The notes beneath the pieces are model-generated. The model saw nothing but the letters and a program-made list of their open reading frames with translations. It made no database searches and was not told the DNA's origin. A stretch of DNA of 64,000 nt from Miscanthus floridulus. Taxonomy: Eukaryota > Streptophyta > Magnoliopsida > Poales > Poaceae. The first letter of the stretch is position 1. Each line of letters starts with the position of its first letter. Positions 55,557-64,000 of this stretch are shown piece after piece. The DNA is taken from positions 19,694,502-19,758,501 of the forward strand of contig NC_089591.1 of the NCBI RefSeq assembly GCF_019320115.1. Reading direction: 5' to 3'. A program made the translations under genes and the position numbers.

Positions 55557-56244
55557 CTGCTTTCCAACAAATGTGCAAAATTTAGAGATTTTTTCCAATT
55601 ATAGAGAGCTTACAAAAGATAAGAAACAATGCTGAGAATTTTCTGGACAAGATTCAAATTTAGTAGTTCAGTAAAACTGTTATAACTCGAGTTTCAGAGA
55701 TCCAACCGAGGTGCACCAAGATTTGTTAGAAAGCTTAGGAGATCAGCTACAACTTTTATTTAGATCACTTTTACAGATTCTGCCACACACATGGTCAAAA
55801 GTAGAGCTAAACCGAATCTATTCTGGGTTCTAGACAGCGCAGGAACATCAACTTGTGTCAGCTAGATCTCACAAACCTGAACAGCTATTGACATGATTCC
55901 AGAGACATTTGAAATATACAGAAGTCTAGTTATCTCCACAAAAATTTCAGAATTTTTGACAGCCTAGATTTCGAGATACCAGATAAAGAACGCAGGCTGC
56001 TCCAGAAATCAGCACAGCAGAGATAAGATAAAGCGAAACATCTGCATTAAGATTTCATTCTAAACTTAAGGTTCCAATCTAAGGAAGTTGTGGACATGCC
56101 CACAAACTTCCAGCAATCAAACAAATGCCAAATCAACCAAGTTCACAATTAAAACATCTAATCATCCAAGTTCACAAGACCAAACATGACTAAATATGAA
56201 ACACGAACTAACGACGTGGTAATCTAGATCAAGGCACCTAACAC
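55557..56244 (-). other. Spacer between ORF0 and gag of element F
   Basis: About 690 bp, A/T-rich, no credible ORF. Confidence 0.6.
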
Positions 56245-57093
56245 CTATGGAGCGGTGTCAATCATGGTGAAGGACCAGTGCTTCTTCTTGTAGATGGATG
56301 GCTGCCCAAGTTGAGCTCGAAGTTCATCCACATGCTTCTAGAGGCGTCTCTCAGCCCTCTAGGATGCACGTAGTTCTCCTTTGACTTCCTCATCCACCCC
56401 CTGCATAGCGTGGACATGCTGCACCGTTGCTTCCAGAGTTGGGTCACTCTCTGGTGGAGCCAAGACCTGTCAAACACCCTCATGGTCATTGCGAGGAAGG
56501 AACCTGAAGCAATCCTCCCTCATGGCCTCAAAGCGACATCCATGGTAGTGGATGTAGGCGTTCTGTGCTGCATCCTCCATGCCATCCAAGGCATGGGCTC
56601 TCCTGGCAGGGGCACAGTGGACAGTCTCCACCTCATGTCCATTCTTGATATCATTCCAAGTGGTGACCACTAGCTCTACCTTCTAGAAGGTAGCCTCCAA
56701 TGGATGCTGGTACTCGGCGCAGTGGTAGCTGATGGAGGCGTGCAAGTCGGGATAGTAGTCGTCCAGCACATGAGTGAGGAGAGTGTGGTAGTAGGCTGTC
56801 TTTGGAGCTGGCTTGAAGTAGTACTTGCACTTCCAGCCAATCTCCTCGTCGTCCATGGGGACAGCTAGGGAGGGTGCAGGTGTAGGGGAAGTAGCCGTCG
56901 ACTCCTCAGGTGTAGCTACAACAGGATAGACGGGCATGGCGACTGGTGTAGGAGCAGGTGTAGGCGTCGATGTAGCCATCTCCTTGTTGTCGGAGATGAT
57001 CACAATCTCCCTCTCCGCCGGTGGGGCACGCGGGGTGAACATGGCACGATAGCCGGCGGTGCTGAGTCGAGCAGTCTTTGGATTATGAGACAT
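56245..57093 (-). pseudogene. Element F ORF0 (upstream of gag), four in-frame stops
   Basis: One frame of 283 codons from ATG 57093 to TAG 56245-56247, interrupted at 56683-56685, 56470-56472, 56359-56361 and 56338-56340. The start MSHNPKTARLSTAG keeps TAR-ST-G at the positions these residues hold in histone H3 (T6, A7, R8, S10, T11, G13), but Lys4 and Lys9 are not present. Then a Pro/Ala/Thr-rich linker and a compact region with many aromatic residues (WKCKYYFKPAPKTAYYH; AAQNAYIHYHGCRFEAMRED) that I do not recognise. It ends in an acidic, possibly helical stretch. The location matches ORF0 of element G. Confidence 0.72.
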
Positions 57094-57270
57094 CTATAGA
57101 TTTAAAGTGAGATAGAATTAGAATCAACAATTTTAAATAATAGATTAAGGTATGAAAAGCATAAATGTTTTAATAAAATAACAAGAATAAGACAGTAAGC
57201 AAGAAACCAGAGGAGCAAAGATGCTAAAATGACCATTTTCTAACTAGGCTTGCATCCTACAGTCAACCTG

Positions 57271-57282
57271 GCTCTGATACCA
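57271..57282 (-). promoter_or_regulatory. Primer-binding site of element F
   Basis: Minus-strand TGGTATCAGAGC, three bases inside the 5' LTR; perfect initiator-Met complement. Confidence 0.88.
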
Positions 57283-57285
57283 ATT

Positions 57286-60207
57286 TGTCACACCCAATTT
57301 TAAGGATAAAATTGAATGCACAATACTCATGTATGCCCAGGAATCAGTCACACACACAAGTCAACAAATCACATAAAGTATCATCATGGTGTCTCTTATA
57401 TCACAAATAATAACATTAAGTAGTCTTACACAACACAGCGGAATAGTAAAGGATAACACTCTCATGGAACACCATCATAGGGAAGGTCAACTGGTTGACC
57501 ACAAGCCTAAAAATCCTCGGGGAAATCCTCATACCCGTTGTCATCTGTTACCCATCCGGGATTTTTATCCAAATAAAGAAAATAAACAAGTGTAAGTACA
57601 TTCTGTACTTAGCAAGCTAACATGGGGTTATGAAGCTAAAAAAGGATCGACTCTGGTTTACTGCAGTTAGCATTTTTAGTAGGTCAAGCTTTTATTCTCA
57701 AGTATTATCAAGTTATGCTTAAGCTCCCATTTAATCCCATAAGAACATATATCAGTGTAAAGTGTATCATAGATCATCATAGAACATCTTAATAGAACAT
57801 CATCAAGTATTCAGTTATTCTATGAGTTTTCCAGGCCACTCATAACCGTGAGCATGGCTATTATAACAGTTTGTTACCCTCTACAGAGGTGGTGCACATT
57901 CACCGCGAGTCGTGATCCCCATATGTCCGGGTTAATTACTCCCATGTCACTACCAAGGTGAGCGGGCAGGGTACACTATGAAGCCATTTCATAGGTTTCC
58001 CTAACAAGTTAGGGCTGCTAGGTTTCCTTGGCAGGCAGATGTAGGAACCCCCTTTCCTATGGCACATATCCATCGTGGCTATACTCATAGGAACAGAGGC
58101 AGCCCTATACCCAACGTGGCAAGCCCCATTTGTGCCAAAAAGGTAACCTCTAACTAGCTAGAAAAGATCCTATTACTGAGCTAAAGTTAGAGCCATATGA
58201 CTCTCCCGGTTGCACTGTCAGTCCCAGCTTTTGCCGATAGATAAGTCCTTAAGGAGAGCTGGGAGCAACATGAACAAAGGTCATTTGCTCTTTCGCCCTA
58301 TGGAACAGTTGTTATAAATCATGTTACTCACTTTGTTCCATAGTATCATTCATCATCATGTATATCAAGTTTAGTTAGAGCACTAGCAATCTACCCATAT
58401 GCATTTAACCCGTAGGAGACAAGGCACAGGATAAACAATTACTAGGTTGTCCTTATGGTTATCAAAATTAAACACATGCAAATGAGTAATTGATTAAAGT
58501 GAAATAGGACATCAAGGAAGGCCCATGCTATACTTGCCTTGGTTCACAAACTCATGCTGGTCCTGCTAGTCGTTGAAGAGTTCTTGGTCTCTAATGTTTT
58601 CCTCACCGTCTGAACGCGACCAACACAGCAACATACAACATTCCAAAAGCATTCATGCAATGCAAACATTCCTATCATTAGAACAGTACACCAATAGTAT
58701 TGAAAACAAGATAAAATGTTTGTAAACATAATCTACGTCTCGCTACGATCACGTCAACGCGAAGTTCACGAAAAACGGAGCTAAAATGCGAAAGTTATGA
58801 TTTAAACGGGTTTTCCTATAGCCATATATTTAATTAAATCTAATCATGAAATTAAAAAGTTCCAAACTTGACTAACAGTAGTTCCAACATGTAGCTTATG
58901 AAATTATGAAGCTAACGCGATTTGAATGGATCAATTCGGAGTTAAAACGACAATTTTATAAGCGAAACAGTTCAAATGGCATTTCTGTAAATACTGAAAA
59001 TGTATTTTTGACTTAAGCCGTGGAGTTTACGTTTTCCAAACGAGATTGCGCATTCGGGAAACTACGCCTTGGACTGTGGGTTAGGACTTAGAAAAGTCCA
59101 GGGTCTCTTTTACAAAACAGCCACGCGAAGGGGTATCGGTTGATCACGGCCGTTGGATCATAGATGGAGGGCTCGGATTAGACCTGGGGAGGGAGAGTGA
59201 AGAATTCCGGCCGGCCACAGTGACGCCGGTGGTGAGGCGCCATTGCCGGCGGCATGGAGGTCTCAGTCACGCGCGGTTAGGGGCTAGGGTTCACCAAACG
59301 GAAATCCGAGCGCACCGGGGGATGCGGGGGAGGAAGGGGGTCTCGGCCATGCCGATACGGCAGCCGGGAAAAGTGGGTAGCGTGGTGGCCGCCATGGCCG
59401 GTGACCACGGCTTGCGGAGCTCGCGGCCAGGGCTCAAGAAGCCAAGAAAAGAGAAAGTAGAGGTACCGGGAGATAGAGGGAGGCCAGGGGGTTCTCACCG
59501 CGGGGAGGAAGGAGGACAGGGAAGCTCGGCGGCGGCGGTCCGTGCGAAGGAGAAGACGGCGGATCTCGGCGACCTTCGGCTGCGGCGGTTGCGGGCTTCC
59601 TCGGTGCTTGGCGAGCACAAAGATGAGAGCGGGGAGCAGCCGGGTGCGCGCGGGGGGTCTGGCTCCTTTAAATCGAGGCCGAGGAGCGGGCGACGCGCCC
59701 ATGATGCGTGAGGAGCGGGCGCAGTTCAGCAGCTGACCGGGCATGGACGCGGGAGGAAGGGGGCAGCTCTAACAGCGGGGCCAGGCGATCAGCGGCTGGG
59801 CGCGGAAAGGAGGCGCGGTGGTTGCCTGGCGCGATGCTGGGCTGGCGCGGCTGACGCGCGCGGTTGGGCTGGCCCAGGAAGGAGAGAGGGGGAAGAGCGA
59901 GCGAGCTACGGGAAAGAAAGGCCATATGGGCCGAAAGTGAGGGAGAGGAAAATGATTCTTTTCTTTTTCTACAATTTTCCAAATCCATTTTTAAATTCAA
60001 ATTTCAATTCTTTTTGAAATCTTTAATAAATTCCAAACATTCACAAAATGATATGCAGCAGCATGTATGCATCAAAAAGTTTCTAACCCTTTTTTTTAAA
60101 TTTTAATTCCACAAAATTTATTATTTCCCTATCTTTTAATGCACACAATATAACATAAATAAATCAAATTTACTATTTTAAAAGATTGCAAGTTTTAGGA
60201 TGTTACA
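57286..60207 (-). repeat. Element F 5' LTR
   Basis: 2922 bp, aligned with 48127-51057 with scattered substitutions and a few short indels. Hairpin at 57593-57611 (loop ATTCT, stem unchanged). Confidence 0.92.
57593..57611. other. Conserved LTR hairpin (element F 5' LTR)
   Basis: TAAGTAC-ATTCT-GTACTTA; only the loop differs from the other F copy. Confidence 0.7.
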
Positions 60208-60331
60208 GGTTGTGCTCGTCCTGCGGGAGCCACGAAGAGCAACTCTAGTTGAACGTGTCATTGAGCTACCCTCACTTGGTCTATGGGGTTCTTGTGGCAC
60301 GCAATGTATGGGCTTGGAGTGGTGCCAATTA
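60208..60331 (+). repeat. Element B 3' LTR, fragment 2
   Basis: It resumes after element F and aligns with 3253-3370 of B's 5' LTR (GCGGGAGCCACGAAGAGCAA). It is cut at 60331 by element D. Confidence 0.85.
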
Positions 60332-60767
60332 TGTGATAGAACCGCCCAATTTATACAAGATCAAGTACGGCTGTCCCCGCTAACACGTTGACACGCGCAT
60401 ACTTTCACTTATATAAACCCGGTAGTCCGCCGAGTGTCACGCAGGACCTCGGTAAATCAACATCACAACCAAGATCGCTTGATTAAGCAAATACAAATCA
60501 CATATGTAGAGTTGTGGCAGAAAATAATATTACAAATAGGTTCATAAATAATAGTACAAGTTTGGGTTTCAAAATTGATTAGTGAAAACAACATAGCTTT
60601 CAAATGATTACATTAATATAAGTTTCAAATACATTGCTAGCATAAGTGACATCCTCAGATGAAAGCATATAGATGAGAAGTAAATATAGAATCACCAAGC
60701 CCACCGGTGGTTAGCCACCATCTTCAATAGGCTGAGAACTTCACCTGCAACATGGTGGGATAAACCC

Positions 60768-60787
60768 TGAGTACTCGAATGTACTCA
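60768..60787. other. Conserved LTR hairpin TGAGTAC-TCGAAT-GTACTCA
   Basis: Perfect 7-bp stem, 436 bp from the LTR edge (459 bp in the G 3' LTR). The flank AACCCTGAGTAC is shared with G. Confidence 0.75.
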
Positions 60788-63338
60788 GCTAGACTTACCC
60801 ATCAAAAACCAGAAATAAAGTGACACCAAGGAGTATGCAAGGCTTTATAAGTGGAGGTAGCTTGACAACATTTTGCATAAAAAGTGATTAATTCAGTTAT
60901 ACAATTATAATTCCGTTATCAAGTTAATTATGACTATCCATCTCTAAATTAGCAATTATCCTGTGCCAAACATGTGGTATATCTTTTTAGAGCATACAAT
61001 AGTAACCATAGCCGGTATTGTAAATCCATGTTCATGCGAACCATCATGTTCCATAATACAGTTACTACGATGTTGAAGCTAGCCAAGTTTCTCACTATCC
61101 GGGAGAGACGACGATTCAAATCGATTTCAACCAGCTGGGAATTTATTCCTAACACAAACCCAGGCAGACCAGATCAACGGTCACCTTAGGTCACCTTTGG
61201 TACAACTCAGGTACACATTTTGCGGGCTTGTACCGCGCCGCATAGTCAGGGACACCAAATGCCAGGACGTTCAGGCCTAGCCTGCCCTTAGGCTCAGTCT
61301 GATCACCCCCGCAAGGAGCGCACAACAGAACAGGGCCCGGCCTGAGTTGAGCTACTCGGCTTCACGGTCGGAACGAGTTATCCAACCAGCTAAGTGATAG
61401 ACATGCGTTCAATCTTGTCAGAAGTTCCAACAATGGTACGGTCCTTGATCGACATAAACGGAATCACATGAGTCAACCCACACATAGACTCCGTCCGGCC
61501 TCGATTTACATCACCCCATGGTTCTATTCCACGATAGCAAATATAGCCAACCGTGCTTCGGTATCCACCTAAATCTCGCAGGTGACAGGAAATCACCTGA
61601 CTTCTACCGGTCTAAGCAAGGCTAAGCATATATTCGATCCTGGACCTATATAGGGTTAGAGGTGGTACTTCTGGACAAGGAATTCATATGCATCAAGTGG
61701 TTCCAATCAACTCTTATAACTTAATGCATCAATCATAAGAACTTGAGTAATATTTGTAAAATACTGGGAGACTTAGAATGCTCTGGGGCTTGCCTGAGAT
61801 CCGACACAAGTCAGTTCAGTTAGTTTGCACCGACTTGGTGACATCTCCAGTCCTAGCACTTGCTTAGTCCTTCCATCTTCAGGATAGATCCACCAAACCC
61901 AATCTTCGAGTTCGGCTCCACATCACATCCTTCACGTGGTTCATCTAGCATACCTAAATGAGATGCAAGATGCATGTGTATGAATGTGATGAATGGTAAC
62001 ACAAGATGCCTCACATAAGCATTCAAGACCAACACAAGATTATGCAAGACATAGACACCAATAGCTATTTAACTAACATCACACAACTAACCATAGAGAG
62101 CAAGCACATCAAGCATGACACAAGTTTAACAAGGTCACAAGTATCATAACTTGACCATCAACAAGGGCATAAGCCACACTTAGCAACACATGGAGTAAAC
62201 AACCACAACTAGCATATGTCTATTTCTGGACTGGAAACAACAGCTTCATGTTTGGATCGTAACTAGAGTTATACAAATCTAATAGCTATGCAACAAGACA
62301 TTCTGGAAAGCTTATGAAATTTTCTACAATTCATCTTTAATAATCTTAGCATGATTCTCAAGTTAACTAAGTCATATATACCCATTTACAGAAACTGGTC
62401 CACAATTGACAGAGAGCAGCCATTTCTGAAACCCAACTTTAAATAGGCATAACTCACAAACTACTTGGCCAAATGACACCAAATTTTAACAGCAGCTAGA
62501 TACATGAATTATATACAACTTTGTATAAACAAGTTTCACAACAAAGCACATTATCATGAAGAACTTTGCTAAGTTCCCAGATCTGTCCATAAACCACATC
62601 GGCAAGAAAATAATTATTAACTTATGTTGCAAACACATAATTGAGTAAAACCAACTTTACCAACATTTCACACATGACTAAAGAACACCAGAAAGCATGG
62701 TGCTCACCTCTAAATAAATTTTCTTAAAGCATTTCTTAATTTATTTAGACATCAAGGTGTATTTATGAACATATACAAAAAATGCACAATAAATTCTACA
62801 AAAATTACAGTAGCTCACGTATCCTCTCAATAGTCTACTGTACAACTTTCATACCATTTGCATAAGTATACCTGCCTCTATGAAAAAGACAATTTGCTAT
62901 TGCAAGAAATCATGTGAGAGCGAGATAAACCAATAACTCACTCATACTTCATCCAATACTCATGAAATTTTTACCACACATCAACTATCACATGAGTAGC
63001 ATGCCACAAAAATTTCACTTCATTTGGAGCCCTAGATATGCGGTTATGGAAAATAACAAATTAAACTAGCATTAAAACCCTACTGCACGAATCTATTTTT
63101 GCAGCTAAAACTTTAAACTAAAACATGCCATACTATAGATCTACTGCATAGACAATTTCACAAGGATTCCAAAAAGTCCACATTTTCTATTTTACGAATT
63201 TCTTATGAATTACTATGCATTTTCAAAATTCCTACAAAACAATTACAAACCAGTCTTTATGACACTATTCACATGAGTCACCGGTTCTGCAGAAAGGCCC
63301 TTCTCTTGTGTCAATTGTCACCCGAGGTCCTCGGTCAT

Positions 63339-63347
63339 GATTTATAG
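63339..63347 (-). promoter_or_regulatory. TATA box of element D
   Basis: Minus-strand CTATAAATC at the start of the GC-rich block, as in G. Confidence 0.55.
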
Positions 63348-64000
63348 AGGGGTCTGCGCAGGAGCTCGCCGGAGGAGGCGCATCGGTGGCGGGAAAGCGG
63401 TGGGGAAGCATCTAGGCGTCTGCGCACACCCGCTAGTGGCTGTGGTTGAGCGGGAGGTGGCCCGTACGGGAGCCGGCAGTGGATGTAGCTCCGATGGCTC
63501 TATTCGTACATATGGCGAAAGCATTAGGGCTCGGCGATGGCTGCACTCGCCGGCGGCAAGCCGCGCAGGCCACAGCGGTCCAAGGCGACCATGGAATGAG
63601 AGGGATACAGAGCAGGGAGGGACGCAAACCATGCATGAGCTCCAGCTCAGTGGCATCCATTGTAGCCATGGCAGCAGCGGCGCCATGGCCCAAAAGGGCC
63701 CTTACCTTGCGATGATGGATGCCGCCGCTATGTTGGCGAGCGAGAGGGTGTCATGGTGCTGCTACTGGTGAAGTGGTGAGTGGAATCGAACAGAGGTGTG
63801 GTGGCAGGGATGGATTTTTACGACGGCGGCGGCAATGGTGAGTTTGCCTCTTTCTGCGTTGGAGAGGGAAAGAACGAGAGAGACAGAGCGAATAGGAGAG
63901 AGGGAGCGTGAGGGAGAGCGGGCGCTCGACCTTATGCAGCTGGGCACGGCGATGCGGGCCCAAGGCCGACGTACAGACGACACGTGGCACTTGGCTCCTG

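Larger units (their letters stand above)
48127..60207 (-). mobile_element. Element F: Ty3/gypsy chromovirus (Tekay/Del type) with ORF0
   Basis: Target duplications GGTTG at 48122-48126 and 60208-60212. Two LTRs of about 2.9 kb with plus-strand ends TGTCACACCC and GGATGTTACA. Coding order on the minus strand: ORF0, gag, protease, RT, RNase H, integrase, chromodomain. It is a different family from G (other LTR, diverged proteins). Two frameshifts and several stops inactivate it. The two LTRs look very similar, so it is probably younger than B; identity was not computed. Confidence 0.93.
3253..60331 (+). mobile_element. Element B: copia/Sirevirus-like gag-only retrotransposon, heavily interrupted
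   Basis: B is the framework of the window. Its pieces are 5' LTR fragments 3253-3575 and 37683-38112, tRNA-Met primer site at about 38115, gag 38166-39753 and 42774-43211, non-coding spacer 43212-46447, and 3' LTR fragments 46448-48126 and 60208-60331. The pieces join correctly once the insertions A, E and F and their target duplications are removed. No protease, integrase, RT or RNase H is present. The same layout in element A shows that pol loss is a family trait. The first part of the 5' LTR is lost behind element C and the end of the 3' LTR behind element D. Confidence 0.85.
60332..64000 (-). mobile_element. Element D: chromovirus-type LTR, runs off the window
   Basis: It starts TGTGATAGAACCGCCC, like the start of G's LTR. 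It has the LTR landmarks of G and F in the same order: CACCTGCAACA and AACCCTGAGTAC with a hairpin at 60768-60787, an A/T-rich middle, then a GC-rich block from 63300 with a minus-strand TATA. No LTR end is reached, so it may be a solo LTR or the 3' LTR of a longer minus-strand element. No coding domain is seen; GC-rich ORFs at 63337-63990 resemble the spurious ones in G and F LTRs. Confidence 0.78.

Noticed and set aside
63337..63990. ORFs up to 144 codons near the window end
   Set aside because: Same GC-rich promoter block, now in element D; overlapping frames on both strands and no recognisable domain.

Overview
The window is plant nuclear DNA made entirely of nested LTR retrotransposons. 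I find no host gene, rRNA, tRNA or prokaryotic feature. The element types (Sirevirus-like copia, Tekay/Del-type chromoviruses with about 3 kb LTRs, Tat-type gypsy) and the nesting depth fit a large-genome grass, plausibly Andropogoneae. The species is inference.

Layout. The framework is element B, a copia/Sirevirus-like element on the plus strand. Its two LTRs lie at about 3253-38112 (interrupted) and 46448-60331 (interrupted). Element C (Tat gypsy, plus, 1-3252) sits in B's 5' LTR. Element A (a second copy of the B family, plus, 3576-37677, target-site duplication CTTGT) sits further along the same LTR. Inside A's gag is element G (chromovirus, minus, 7392-19707, target-site duplication CGCAC). 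A segment of about 11.6 kb covering most of G plus adjacent A sequence is then present twice in tandem (11239-22842 and 22843-34465). B's gag carries element E (deleted Tat gypsy, minus, 39754-42768, target-site duplication GCGTC). B's 3' LTR carries element F (chromovirus, minus, 48127-60207, target-site duplication GGTTG) and is cut at 60331 by element D (chromovirus-type LTR, 60332 to the window end).

Function. A and B have gag but no pol, and a shared non-coding spacer of about 3.3 kb lies between gag and the 3' LTR, so they are non-autonomous gag-encoding elements. G and F each had ORF0, gag, protease, RT, RNase H, integrase and chromodomain. All are now broken by frameshifts and stop codons, mostly of the C-to-T / G-to-A type.

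The most interesting signal is ORF0 of G (16411-15875 on the minus strand, and its duplicate). It begins with a close imitation of the histone H3 N-terminal tail, followed by a predicted coiled coil and an acidic C-terminus. ORF0 of the separate element F keeps a weaker version of the same pattern at the same distance from its start codon. Other points are a hairpin with a compensatory base-pair change in the LTRs of three chromovirus families, an insertion hotspot in B's LTR, interchangeable palindrome arrays upstream of the copia TATA box, and signs that the tandem duplication may be mosaic or an assembly artefact.
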